Source: Salvia splendens
Lineage: Eukaryota; Streptophyta; Magnoliopsida; Lamiales; Lamiaceae
Assembly (NCBI RefSeq): GCF_004379255.2
Contig: NC_056049.1
Span: forward strand, 19,018,063-19,082,062
Direction: 5' to 3'
DNA: 64,000 bases
Shown: piece by piece, positions 1 to 11,496 of the stretch
How positions within the stretch are numbered: the first letter of the stretch is position 1
Layout: each line of letters starts with the position of its first letter
The notes under the pieces: generated by a model
What the model saw: only the letters and a program-made list of their open reading frames with translations
The model's database searches: none
Told to the model about the DNA's origin: nothing
Position numbers and translations under genes: made by a program

Positions 1-1228
1 ATGTTTGAGTGGGACCAATATTACACCTGCCACAGTCCTCCATAAAACTTCGATGAATAGGATCCAGACTGCGATTGACCGTCATAAAATGCCTATGCTC
101 ATCCGCAACCATTAAGTGATTATGATACTCAACAAACTGATAAACCTCATACCCGCTTCTAATACCATCTGAAAAATATCTCAAGTTGAGCTTAGCAAGA
201 CATTCACACCTAAACGACCGACACCTACGCTTCTTAACAGACACTTCAGTTGATTTGGATGCATGACCAGGTATAAAACTCTTAGAACCTTGTCTGCTGC
301 AAGCCAAATACTGCCACTTAATAATACCATGAACTGATTTGTTGCCCAGTTTACGAATGTCAAAACCAACTAAACGGGCATAGTGTTCATAGAAAACAGA
401 TGTTTCTACTAATGTATTGAATTTCATACCAATCATTGGCTTTAAAGCATCATCACAAACATGAATGTACAAACCTACAAATCAGTAAAAGTATCATTTT
501 ATCAACTCAGAGTATCATTCTGTCAAGGAAAACTATAATCAGAAAAAGTATCATTTTATCAACTCAAAGTATCATTGTATCCGGCAAAACTATCATTTTA
601 TGCAATAAATCTAACATTTATAAACTAAAAGTATCATTTTATCAACTCATAATATCATTCTATCCGGCAAAAATATCATTTTATCAGTTTTATGTTGTTT
701 TGTCACGTTCAAGTATCATTTTATCAGCTTAATGCCATTTCTTCAGCTAAACTATCATTTTTATAAGGTTACTGTCATTTTATCCACTTAGATTATAATT
801 TTATCAGGTAAAAGTGTCATTTTATGAACAAAAGTATCATTTTATGTACTGAAAGTAATATTTTGTTAACAGCACAGGTAGCAAAACTATCAACTCAGAA
901 TATCATTATATCCGGCAAAACTATCATTAGAAAAAGTATCATTTTATCAACTCAGACTATCATTGTATCAGGGAAAACTATCATTTTATTCTGCAAACCT
1001 GAAATTTATAAGCTAAAACTATCATCTTAACACAAAAACGACAATACATAATTTAATTAAATAAGAATTTCAGTACATCATAAACATAAACCAATCGACA
1101 ACTAATATTCATCAAAAATCAAATTCAATACATGAATCAAAACAATCAATAAATTAAAATATGAACACAATCAATCAGCTAAATAATAGATAATGATTGT
1201 TACCTTCGTTATTTGCTACGTTCTCCAT
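1..1228 (-). CDS. FAR1-domain (MULE/FHY3-type) protein, 5' part; runs off the window
   Basis: Two exons read on the minus strand. Exon 1 (1228-1204) encodes M-E-N-V-A-N-N-E plus one base. The intron is 1203-475, and exon 2 runs from 474 to the window edge with no stop. The donor GTAACA and acceptor TTTGTAG restore the frame across the junction. Exon 2 opens with GMKFNTLVETSVFYEHYARLVGF-like residues, the start of a FAR1 DNA-binding domain. The expected zinc ligands follow: Cys in the LACSRQG segment, a CRSFRCEC cluster and a final HNH. FAR1/FHY3 proteins derive from MULE transposases; this copy lies inside a repeat-rich element, so I infer a transposase rather than a host transcription factor. 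About 166 residues are visible and intact. The transposase core and SWIM zinc finger would lie outside the window. Confidence 0.8.
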
Positions 1229-1486
1229 CGAAGCAAATTCTGACAGCTATTGAACAGATAATCAATGAAAATCTGGAGATTATGGAATAATCAACCAAAT
1301 CGGAAGGAAATCTGGAGTCTATGAAAATAATCGGAAGAAAATATGGAGTCTATTGAATTAATCGGAAGGAAATCTATATGGAAATAATCGGAAGGAAATC
1401 TGGAGATTATGGAAATCTGAAACCAAATCGCGGAGACCAGGAGAGAATCGAACTGAGAAAGAATGGAGCGAAATTCAGAAATTTAA

Positions 1487-1690
1487 ATGAGGGAAATGAC
1501 AGTTTTAACCCTACGCATTTTTTTTATGAAGTAAATCTAACTTTGAATCTCAGCCACAAGATTAGAACTGTCATTTTTAAAATGACAGTTCATTTTTAAA
1601 ATCACGCGGTTGAGATTCAAACTTAGATTTACTTCATAAAAAAAAAGCGGAGGGGTAAAACTGTCATTTCGCTCATTTAATTTCGCAGCC
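1487..1690. repeat. Inverted repeat (head-to-head element termini)
   Basis: The block with GAAATGACAGTTTTA...GAAGTAAATCTAA...TTTGAATCTCA (about 1495-1555) is repeated in reverse complement at about 1615-1685, around the centre AACTGTCATTTTTAAAATGACAGTT. A third, direct copy is at 3236-3325 next to the true element end. It can fold into a long hairpin and looks like two element termini fused. Confidence 0.75.
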
Positions 1691-2337
1691 GATAAAATGA
1701 ACTTCGACCTAAAAAATGACGAAACTATCATTATAAGCCAAGTATCATTTTATCAACTTAGAGTATCATTCTATCCGGCAAAACTATCATTCTATGCAAT
1801 AAACCTAACATAATCGGCATAATACATAATATACAAACCTACAAAGCAGTAAACATATCATTTTATCAACTAAGAGTATCATTTTTATAAGGTTTCTGTC
1901 ACTTTATCCGCTTAGATTATCATTTTATCAGGTAAAAGTATCATTTTATTAAACAAAAATGTCATTTTATTAAACAAAAATGTCATTTTATACATCAAAA
2001 ATACCTATCATTCTATCGGCTGAAAGTATCATTCTACCCGGCAAAACTATCATTCTATCGGCTGAAAGTATCATTCTATCCGGCAAAACTATCATTCTAT
2101 CGGCTGAAAGTATCATTCTATCCGGCAAAACTATCATTTTATGCAGTAAACCTAACATTTATAAGCTAAAAGTATCATTTTATCAACTCAGAGTATCATT
2201 CTATCCGGAAAAACTATCATTCTATGCAATAAACCTAACATATATCATTTTATCATTTTATCAGTCAGTCAAAAGTATCATTTTATCAACTCAAAGTATC
2301 ATTCTATCCGGCAAAACTATCATTCTATGCAATAAAC

Positions 2338-3110
2338 CTATCATTTTATCATTTTACGTGATATTTGGCGAAATTCAGAGTATCATTCTATACTTTTGGA
2401 TGACTGAAGTTATCATTCTATACTTTTACGTGATATCATTCTATACTTTTGGCTTATAATGATAGTTTCGTCATTTTTTAGGTCGAAGTATCATTTTATC
2501 GGCTGCGAAATTAAACTATCATTCTATCCGGCAAAACTATCATTCTATCCGCCAAAGGTATCATTTTATCAACTAAAGTATCATTCTATCTGCTGTGAGT
2601 ATCATTTTATCAGTCAAGAGTATCATTTTATCAACTCATAGTATCATTCTATCCGGCAAAACTATCATTCTATCCAATAAACCTATCATTTTATCATTTT
2701 ACGTGATATTTGGCGAAATTCAGAGTATCATTCTATACTTTTGGATGACTGAAGTTATCATTCTATACTTTTACGTGATATCATTCTATACTTTTGGCTT
2801 ATAATGATAGTTTCGTCATTTTTAAGGTCGAAGTATCATTTTATCGGCTGCGAAATTAAACTATCATTCTATCCGGCAAAAACTATCATTATATCCGGCA
2901 AAACTATCATTCTATCCGCCAAAGGTATCATTTTATCAACTAAAGTATCATTCTATCTGTTGTGAGTATCATTTTATCAGTCAAGAGTATCATTTTATCA
3001 ACTCATAGTATCATTCTATCCGGCAAAACTATTATTCTATCCAATAAACCTATCATTTTATCATTTTATCATTTTACGTGATATTTGGCGAAATTCAGAG
3101 TATCATTTTA
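2338..3110. repeat. Tandem amplification of a ~345-bp unit
   Basis: A unit containing CCTATCATTTTATC, then ACGTGATATTTGGCGAAATTC and TACTTTTGGATGACTGAAG, starts at 2338, again at 2683 (345 bp later), and partly at 3050 (367 bp later). Copies one and two are nearly identical, so this local expansion of the motif array is young. Confidence 0.8.
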
Positions 3111-3385
3111 TCAACTCATAGTATCATTTTATCTACTCAGAGTATCATTTTATCCGGCAAAACTATCATTGTATGCAATAAACCTATCATTTTATCATTG
3201 TATCATTTTACGTGATATTTGGCGAAATTAAGAAATTAAATGAGCGAAATGACAGTTTTACCCCTCCGTCGTTTTTTTATGAAGTAAATCTAAGTTTGAA
3301 TCTCAACCGCGTGATTTTAAAAATGTGCGGTCCAGATTTAGTTATAGGGTTAATACGATATTTAGAGGTTATCAATATAACGCAC

Positions 3386-3431
<46 letters not shown>

Positions 3432-3795
3432 ATGTATTCATTTCCTTTTCTCATATTTCCTCCTTTTTCCTTCTTGATCTTAACCGTCTATTTTCATCAT
3501 CCTAAGGCCGACAATATTCAACTTAAATATTTAATTTTAATCAGATTTAATTCGAGTAGGGGCATATTAGGGAAACGGTATGTTGGTGGTTATGGAAATT
3601 TCCATCAAATCCTCCCTTGAAGATCTTACGGTTTTTTGAGTAATCTCTCGTGTTCCAGAATCAATTTTTGTCGTCTTCAATCTTCGCAATTTTATTTTAG
3701 TATTCCGGACGTTGCAATCTTCGACTTTTGGTTCCCGAATCCTCTGATTGTCTATATTATTTCGCCGCGTTTTTGCAATCGTTAGACTCCGAATA

Positions 3796-5139
3796 ATGGA
3801 AGAAGGTAATTCAGATTTTTTTTTGCTGTGTATGCGTGTCTGTGTGTATGAATCTCCGGTTTCAATACCAATTCAGTTCCGTTCGTATACTCGACACTTG
3901 TTGAAACACTAAGTGCGCGTATTCTTGTACTTTGTAAAAAAATTTGTGCTCACTTTTCCGATGGGGTTCTTGTTATGGTCTGTGATTGCCCAATTTTGGT
4001 GGATTGGTGATTTCGTATAGGGTGAGAGACAAAACCATGATGATGGCCCTGTAGTTTTGACGGGTATCCTGTAATTAGTTACTAACAATACACCAACTAG
4101 TAATAGATAATGAATTATACAGACTATATAATGCGTACTATATGAAGTGCCATGAACAAGATAGAGTAAATAATGCGCGACCGCGATGTTTGCCGCACGT
4201 TTCTTGTTTTCCGTAAGGGTTTAATAATCCTATGGGCTAGGGTATAGTACGTAAACATTACTAACAACGTTTAAGAGTAGTTTGTGTTTGACCTATAAAT
4301 AAATCACGTAAGTTTCCAATGCACATAGTATACCGAATAAAGTTCGTACTATTAATGCACCAAATCAATATGCGTAATGGATTATATTGTCTGTATAATG
4401 CATAACATCTTATTTGCAATGTGTATGTTGTACCAATTAAGATAGGACCGCTAGTAAGAGCAGTTTGTCTAGGGATTAGTTATCGGTTATTAGTTTTGAT
4501 GTTTGGCGCACGTTTCTTGTTTCCCCTAAGGGTGTAATAAGCCTATGGGCTAGGGTATAGTACGTAAACATTAATAACAACGTTTAAGCATAGTTTGTGT
4601 TTGACCTATAAATAAATCACGTAAGAGTCCAATGCACATTGTATGCTGAATAATGTTCGTACAAATAATGCACCAAATGAATATGCGTAATGGATTATAT
4701 TGTCTGTATAATGAATAACATCTTATTTGCAATGTGTATGTTGTACGAATTAGCATAGGAGCGCTAGTATGCCGTGTTTGTCTAGGGCTTAAATATCGGT
4801 TATTAGTTTTGAATTTTGGCACATGTTTCTTGTTTTCCCCTAAGGGTTTAATAAGCCTAGGGGGTAGGGTATAGTACGTACACATTAAAAACAATGTTTA
4901 ATAATATGGTGCATTTTACGTATACATAAATCACGTAATTATCCAATTTAAATATCTTACAGATTAAATTAATGAAAATCGTGCATTAATTGTCTACTTA
5001 CTATGTAAACGATGCGACAAGGCCTCTTAGACGGTGTAAGGCGTGCGATGAGATGGGTCATCACTACTCCAGGAACTGTCCACTACTTAAAGAGATGACG
5101 ATGGAGAAAGATGCGCGTAAGGGTAAAAGAACAGCTTGA
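3796..5139 (+). pseudogene. FAR1-type gene remnant of element X (first exon and C-terminal zinc knuckle)
   Basis: ATG at 3796 gives M-E-E plus one base before a GTAATT donor at 3806, the same tiny phase-1 first exon as in element P. An open stretch from 4990 to the TGA at 5137-5139 encodes ...PLRRCKACDEMGHHYSRNCP followed by a basic tail. That is a zinc-knuckle-like C terminus of the kind found at the ends of FAR1/MULE proteins, although the spacing (C-x2-C-x4-HH-x4-C) is slightly off the CCHC consensus. No DNA-binding or transposase core lies between, so the gene is internally deleted. Confidence 0.6.
4190..4890 (+). repeat. Three ~310-bp direct repeats with a hairpin/telomere-like module
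   Basis: A module reading TTTCTTGTTT(T)CC then CTAAGGGTTTAATAA, a CCTAKGGG block and CTAGGGTATAGTACGTA occurs near 4200, 4510 and 4825. It is followed each time by similar DNA with ATAATGCA motifs. In element Y the same module contains a perfect CCCCTAAG / CTTAGGGG stem. The CTAAGGG/AAACCCT-like core recalls telobox sequence, but I cannot say it acts as one. Confidence 0.75.
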
Positions 5140-5389
5140 GTTGTGTTATTTAAACAGCGCATCACAACTTTTGTTTGGGCTCTAGTAGTATTGTTGTTCA
5201 AATTTTTTGTCGTATTGTTATAAGTTGAAACGGGTGGTTGTTGCATTAGTAGAATTTTTCTGTTAATTATTGGATTATATAAAAGTCGAGTATTGAAACA
5301 GGTGGTTGTTGCATTAGTAGAATTTTTATGTTAATTATTGGATTATATAAAAGTCGAGTACTGTATATATGTGTGAAGTTAACTCAATG

Positions 5390-7860
5390 ACGCCATGGAT
5401 ACTTGTGTTCCCTACTGCATGCAAAATAATGAGCATTTGTTGATGCATAATGCACTCTTTAAGTTAAATAATGCACATATATACTCTCTGTATCTATATC
5501 CACTTTTCAAAAAAAATGCAGCACATAAGTAATGTCAAATTTTATTTGTCTGATGCGGACGGGATACTTCACTAATGTAATATACCAAATACAAAAGTAG
5601 GTAAGAAACTAAACAATTGCACGCCTGTTAAGGACTACAAAAATCGAATTTACCCATATAACCAGGATAAATCTCATAATGCATAATATATAGTAAATAA
5701 TGGTTTACTATTTATTTGTAATGCACTGCATAAACAAACGTACTGCACATAATACATTTCTGAATAAGTGCATTATTTGTGTTATACCGTGCATTATTTA
5801 CTGTGTTATTTTGCATAACGTGGAATACGTTAAGGATCCTTTAAGTAAATGCACATCATCAAAAAAATAAGGCACACATCATTTGTTGATGCATAATGCA
5901 CTCTTTTAGTTAAATAATGCACATATCTAGTCTCCGTATCTATAACCAATTTTCAAAAAACAATGCAACACATAACATAAGTAATGTCTAATTTGATTTG
6001 TCTGATATGGACGGTGATAATTCACAAATGTAATATACCAAATACAAAAGTACGCAAGAAACTAAACAAGTACACGCCTGTTAAGGACTACAAAAAACCA
6101 ACTTGCGCATATAAACAAGATAAATCTCCTAATGCATAATATATAGTAAATAATGTCTTTGTATGTATACATAATGCACTGCATAAATAAACGTACTGCA
6201 CAGAATACATTTCTGAATAAGTGCATTATTTGTATTATGCCGTGCATTATTTACTGTGTCATTTACATTACTTGGAATACGATAAGGATCTTTTAAATAA
6301 AATTAGACAACATCAACAACGTTAGGCACACAGTATACGGATGAATAATGGCATGCACTCCATTCATAATCCATATTCCCAAAATCATTGTCCAATATCA
6401 AAAAGCTACTAAAAGGTTGTGAAAGCTGTTAGTTCCAATGCAAAAAAGTCAACCAAGCAATCAAGGAATTCATTAACATCCATCACCCTATAGTCGAACC
6501 ATCACTCCCTACAGTCAATGAATTCGGACGGTGTCCGACGGGAGTAGAGTCGATCTTGTTTTCGCCCTGTAGGTGGTTTAGGCTCACCTTGAGCTATCTC
6601 GGCTAATCTCTGCCTAAATTTCTTTGCAAGCGCCACGGGAATAATGTCATCGACAGCATCTTCTATGTTGACTCTAAGCTTCTTATCTGAAATGGCCCAA
6701 ACAACACATAATGAACAGAGTTTAAAGAATGATTAATGCATATATAACAACATATTATGCTTAAGTCATAATAAATAATGACTTAAGTATGTTTCTTTAC
6801 CACCACAGCTAATACCAGTAGTAATGGTTAATATTCCGACTATAAAGCATATATCATGGTACATAATGCACAGTTTAAGTTCAATAATGCACATAAAAAA
6901 TTTTCTTGAAACTAGTTTGTAAAAAACACAATACACTACATACACCTCTACAATGCACCATATACTGCAACATATGCTATTATTCTTTTACATAATGCAT
7001 TGTATATTTAACAAGACAACATCAGATGAGATAAATCGGGATAAATACGTCCAGCAAGACAAACATGATGCATTACGAACAATTAATGAATAAAACCCTA
7101 CCCATAACAAACATGATGCATTCAGTCATAACAAATAATGACTTAAGTGTGTTTCTTAACCACCACAGCTAATACCAATAGTAATGCTTAATATTCCGAC
7201 TATAATGCATATATCTTGGTACATAATGCACAGGCTAAGTTCAATAATGCACATAACAATTTGTCTTACAACTAGTTGGTAAAACACACAATACACTACA
7301 CACACCTCTAAAATGCACCATATACTGCAACGTATGCTATTATTCTTTTACATAATGCACTACATATTTAAAAAGACAACATCAAATAAAATAAATCGGG
7401 TTAAATACGTACAGCAAGACAAACATGATGCATTACGAACAAATAATGAATAAAACCCTACCATAATACAGAATATAAAGCAAATAATGATCATTGTAAA
7501 TGCACGTTTAATCATTTTCTATCTAATCATCAAACAGATTCTTCTGCAACAAACCAATACAACCAATGACCAATGTTAAAAGCAACATAATGCATACATC
7601 ATGATACATAATGCACTGTCTAGCCTACAAAATGCACACAGAATTCTTACATACTGTATTCTGCAGCACAATATCTACTCTACATAATGCACAATTTAAA
7701 ACACGCAATGAATCTCCAAACATATACATAATGCACTAATTCGAACAAACAATATATGTATATACTCTTAAGCACTACACATCTAAATACCCCTAAAATG
7801 CATTCTTTACTGCAAGTCATGAAACTAGACATCTAAATAATGCTATGCATATTCATAAAA
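5390..7860. repeat. Dispersed ATAATGCAC motif field with an internal ~390-bp duplication
   Basis: The motif ATAATGCAC / GTGCATTAT recurs dozens of times in both orientations, also as CATAATGCA and AAATGCAC. Larger blocks are duplicated: about 5435-5815 is repeated at about 5885-6265 (CACGCCTGTTAAGGACTACAA in both, for example). About 6715-7070 is repeated at about 7130-7440 (ACCACCACAGCTAATACCA in both). It covers the intron of the AT-hook gene. Apart from the 6502-6686 exon I see no coding sequence here. Confidence 0.8.
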
Positions 7861-8400
7861 AGTGAAAACACAGACAAAATTTTAACGAAGCAATTGACCT
7901 CAACACATTTACATAACATGGTCCAGTAATCCCCTTTTTACACTGTATAATGAGCAACAAATAGACATGCAAGTAGCAATCCTCACAAACAATAGATACG
8001 ATATTGAAAAGCACAACCAACGAGTGAAATATACCTGCATCCTGTGATGCTTGAGAGCGCGGACGACCTCTTTTTGGCATATTTGATTTGACATAAACCA
8101 AAAAATATAAGATACCTGAATCGAGTCGTGGTTAACTCAACACAATGTCCAGCACTGATAATCAGAGACAACCCTAGACGAATAACTAGGTAATTCTGAT
8201 TTGCAACAGCCTGGGCATATGCAAAGTTGAATGTTTTACATTTACATACCTGCGAGATTTGTTGAATATTCGACGAAACGCGTCAACGCTTGTCGATTTG
8301 TGGCCGATGTAACCACCAGTGGAGTGTAATCGCCGAAATCTGGGGCGGAGGCTGTCAGTTCATCAGCTTTGGCGAACGACTAGGGTTTTAGAGAGTGGAG
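6502..8400 (-). CDS. Small AT-hook protein encoded by element X
   Basis: A spliced model on the minus strand. A leader of about 8400-8240 ends CTCGCAG|GTATGT. The coding exon at 8080-8035 (46 nt) encodes M-P-K-R-G-R-P-R-S-Q-A-S-Q-D-A plus one base. The intron is 8034-6687, and the last exon 6686-6502 ends in TGA. GCAG joins AT to restore the frame, giving about 76 residues. KRGRPR is a canonical AT-hook core, which binds the minor groove of AT-rich DNA and fits an element full of AT-rich motifs. The second exon is charged and has no domain I recognise. Internal exons could be missing. The gene converges on the FAR1 remnant, like mudrB on mudrA. Start choice rests on the splice junction and on the matching 46-nt exon in element G. 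Confidence 0.6.
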
Positions 8401-8701
8401 GGAGTGGGGAGAGTCGAATCTGCTGCTGGAGTAAAGAAGGAGAAAAATGAGGAGTCGGGTGATTGCAAATAGCTTAAAATTCGCGATTGCCAAAAATATG
8501 GCGGTTCCATTTTCCCAACTTTACTATATTACCCCCATAATGCACAACGAAAGGTACTATAATGCAACGCGGAAATAATTATTAAGGATTAACGTGGTCC
8601 GTTGATTGAAATGATCTAACGGTTATTAGTAAGAAGAGAAAAGGATCTTAGAGTGGAAAAGGAGAATAGTGCTCCCCTATATATATATATATATATATAT
8701 A

Positions 8702-8968
8702 GGAAAATGATCAATACAAAACTTGATCTCAATACAAAATCCAGACCAAATCCTGACCATGAGATTTGACAATCCAATGGTCAATAATTAAACAAAAACA
8801 CGGAGGGTCATTGTAAAGCAGTTTTAGGTCATATTATAAACTTTGGGTTTGAGGTCATGTTAAGATCATTTCATGTCATCCTTACTATAATGACATAAAA
8901 ATAAGCTTACAATGACCTAAAAATGACTTTTGTATGCTTGGTTCTGCATTTTTGTATTAAGAATGGTT
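8702..8968. mobile_element. Short TA-flanked MITE B1 (ATGACC family)
   Basis: It starts GGAAAATGATCAATACAAAA after (TA)n 8678-8701 and ends ...TTTGTATTAAGAATGGTT before (TA)n 8969-8983. It contains AGGTCAT/ATGACCT in both orientations. Near-identical copies lie at 11493-11757 (fused), 13555-13839 and 13875-14147. Confidence 0.8.
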
Positions 8969-8983
8969 TATATATATATATAT

Positions 8984-9812
8984 CGAACCAATTTAAAAGA
9001 CCGAACTAGAGACCAAATCTGGGCCATTAGATCTAGTTTTTTTATGAGATGTGCTGCTGTGTAAATTTTTCGGTCTTCATTACAAGCCCATTTTACTTCA
9101 TTGTATAGGTTTATTACTTCATTCCGTACGTAATACCTTGACACTACAACATGTTTTTACTTTCTTCCAGTAGGTTTTGAAATGATTCAACATATGTTTC
9201 ATTTGAATTCATTGACCTGAGTTTTTACTTTATTTACATTAAAAAATGCAATTTATTCAAGTGCGTTTATTACTTCATTCATAAACGTTATTACTTCATT
9301 GGATAAGGTTTTTACTTCATTCCAGTAGGACTTCACATACTTCATTCCAATAATTTATAGCATCATTCCATGTGTTTATTACACCATATCAGCGTTGTGG
9401 TGGTGATGATAGATATTGTAGAGAGAAAGAACGGCACGCGACGGCGAAACCGCATTTACGTACTGGAATGAAGTAATAATCCTACTGGAATGAAGTAAAA
9501 ACCTACTGGAATGAAGTAAGGACCTACTGGAATGAAGTTAAATCTTTGTAACATGTTTGTATGACTTATTTACCTTCGGATGAATTAAAATAGGCTCGTG
9601 ATGAAGGCGAAAATAAATGATAAATTTGTGCCTCTCATCCATAAAAAACTAGATAAAAAACCCTAATTTGGTATGGTTCGGTGAGTCCAAGTCAAAGAAG
9701 ACTAGACAGTGTGTGTGAATGTGTGTGAAAAATGAATTTTTTTAAGAGGTTTGTAGTATACTACTTTAAATTATATACAATCCCGTTTATCCATTTTGAC
9801 CATCCAAATATG
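8984..9812. mobile_element. TA-flanked element C1 (motif TTACTTCATT)
   Basis: The left part has TTACTTCATT(CC) repeatedly in forward orientation; the right part has GGAATGAAGTAA four times in reverse, so the motif field is itself inverted. It starts CGAACCAATTTAAAAGACCGAA, and the related element C3 (14183-14941) shows the complementary end with GGTTCGGTCTTTAAGAGTGG. There is no gene. It carries the sub-terminal CCATTAGATC found in other members of the group. Confidence 0.75.
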
Positions 9813-9831
9813 ATATATATATATATATATA

Positions 9832-11452
9832 GGGGAGCGTTATTCTCCTTTTCACATCTTAGATCCTTTTTCTTTCTTAATATTACGCGTTAGATCTAAG
9901 GCATCAACGGATCAGATTGATTCTATAAAACTGGTTCCGTGTTGCATTATAGAAGGTGGTTGTATGCATTACAGGGTTATTATTGACATTTGACGGAAAA
10001 GTAACTTCCACATTTTGGTATCTGCGAATAATGCACCACATGGTCACGAGTAATTCATATAATTGACTATATAATGCACAATATGTGAACTGCAATGCAT
10101 ACGAATAAGATGTACCATGTTATGATGTTTGGACACACGTTTCTTGTTTCCCCTAAGGGTTTAATAAGCTTAGGGGCTAGGGTATAGTACGTAGACACGT
10201 ATGTAATCTTCACATGGTAACGAGTAATGGATATAATTGACTATATAATGCACAATTTGTGAACTGCAATGCATACGAACAAGATGTGCTGTGTTATGAT
10301 GTTTGACACATGTTTCTTGTTTCCCCTAAGGGTTTAATAAGCTTAGGGGCTAGGGTATAGTACGTACGCATTAATAACAAATTGTAAAACGATACGAATA
10401 ATTCACCAAATTGTCACGAGTAATGGATGTTATTAACTATATAATGCACAATATGTGAACTGCAATGCATACGAATAAGATGTACCATGTTATGATGTTT
10501 GACACACGTTTCTTGTTTCCCCTAAGGGTTTAATAAGCTTAGGGGCTAGGGTATAGTACGTAGACATTACTAACAAATTGTTGTTATTGGAATATACGTA
10601 TGTGCATTATTTGGTTTAGGTAGTGCATTATGTAGCTGTTAATTGTCATTATCTCAGTATATTATGCATTATTAGAGGTATTGTGTATATGGGTTAATCA
10701 ACGGATTGAAGATTACATACGTGCATTTAGTAATGTCTACGTACTATACCCTAGCCCCTAAGCTTATTAAACCCTTAGGGGAAACAAGAAACGTGTGTCA
10801 AACATCATAACATGGTACATCTTATTCGTATGCATTGCAGTTCACATATTGTGCATTATATAGTTAATAACATCCATTACTCGTGACAATTTGGTGAATT
10901 ATTCGTATCGTTTTATAATTTGTTATTAATGCGTACGTACTATACCCTAGCCCCTAAGCTTATTAAACCCTTAGGGGAAACAAGAAACGTGTGTCAAACA
11001 TCATAACACAGCACATCTTGTTCGTATGCATTGCAGTTCACAAATTGTGCATTATATAGACAATTATATCCATTACTCGTTACCATGTGAAGATTACATA
11101 CGTGTCTACGTACTATACCCTAACCCCTAAGCTTATTAAACCCTTAGGGGAAACAAGAAACGTGTGTCCAAACATCATAACATTGTACATCTTATTCGTA
11201 TGCATTGCAGTTAACATATTGTGCATTACATAGTCAATTATATGCATTACTCGTGACCATATGGTGCATTATTCGTAGCGGTTTACAGCCATTATTAGAT
11301 TACTATTGTACCCTCATAATGCACAAAATAGGACAAATAATGCAACACGGGATTAATTACCCAATATTGATCTTGATCGTCCATTTCTCTAATCTAATGG
11401 CTGATATTAAGAAGGAAAAATGAGGAAATATAGGAAAAGGAAATGAATACAT

Positions 11453-11455
<3 letters not shown>
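9832..11455 (-). mobile_element. MULE-like non-autonomous element Y (ATAATGCAC family, inverted relative to X)
   Basis: It lies between (TA)n runs 9813-9831 and 11456-11492. The left end reads GGGGAGCGTTATTCTCC (X's right-end type), the right end inward GGGATGTATTCATTTCC (X's left-end type), so Y is X's family in the opposite orientation. There is no coding capacity. Most of it is a very large palindrome. Confidence 0.75.
10020..11285. repeat. ~550-bp near-perfect inverted repeat inside element Y
   Basis: Arm 1 (about 10020-10571) contains three copies of the CCCCTAAG...CTTAGGGG...GTATAGTACGTA module in one direction. Arm 2 (about 10732-11285) contains three in the other direction, with matching linkers such as GATACGAATAATTCACCAAA. 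The spacer is about 160 bp. A transcript across it would fold into a long double-stranded RNA. Confidence 0.85.

Positions 11456-11492
<37 letters not shown>

Positions 11493-11496
<4 letters not shown>

Larger units (their letters stand above)
480..3230. repeat. Dispersed TATCATTTTATC / TATCATTCTATC motif array
   Basis: Several dozen copies of a 10-12 bp motif (TATCATT followed by TTATC or CTATC) occur at irregular 15-40 bp spacing, mostly in one orientation. They fill the FAR1 gene's intron (475-1203) and the region from 1735 to 3230. Linkers such as CCGGCAAAAC and CAACTCA also recur. Open frames here translate to repeats such as SIILSGKTIIL; those are by-products of the array and not proteins. 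The array looks like a field of binding sites rather than a satellite, because spacing is irregular. Function is inference. Confidence 0.85.
1..3388. mobile_element. MULE-like element P, right portion (motif TATCATTTTATC)
   Basis: The element contains the FAR1-domain gene and ends at 3388 with ...AACGCACCCC directly against a 40-bp (TA)n run (3389-3428). Read inward from the right end it starts GGGGTGCGTTATATTGAT, similar in form to the ends of the neighbouring TA-flanked elements (for example GGGTTGCGTTAAATA at 12392). Its intron and the DNA upstream of the gene are filled with the family motif. The left end is outside the window. The 1576-3388 part may be a second, non-autonomous copy joined head-to-head, because the sub-terminal block at 3232-3325 recurs inverted at about 1600-1690. 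Confidence 0.65.
3429..8677 (+). mobile_element. MULE-like element X (motif ATAATGCAC), 5.25 kb
   Basis: The element is bounded by (TA)n runs at 3389-3428 and 8678-8701. The left end reads GGGATGTATTCATTTCC, the right end (inward) GGGGAGCACTATTCTCC; the two ends are related but not identical. The left side carries remnants of a plus-strand FAR1-type gene (3796-5139). The right side carries a minus-strand AT-hook gene (8080-6502, leader from about 8400). The space between is packed with ATAATGCAC in both orientations. Element Y (9832-11455) has the same two end types in reverse order, which supports one family with asymmetric ends. Confidence 0.7.

Noticed and set aside
1980..2804. Open frames with repeated SIILSGKTIILS-like peptides
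   Set aside because: They are translations of the TATCATTTTATC motif array; frames break at random and there is no domain.
9099..9540. CRISPR-like or satellite array from repeated TTACTTCATT
   Set aside because: Spacing is irregular and orientation switches in the middle, the host is a plant, and the field is confined to one transposon family.
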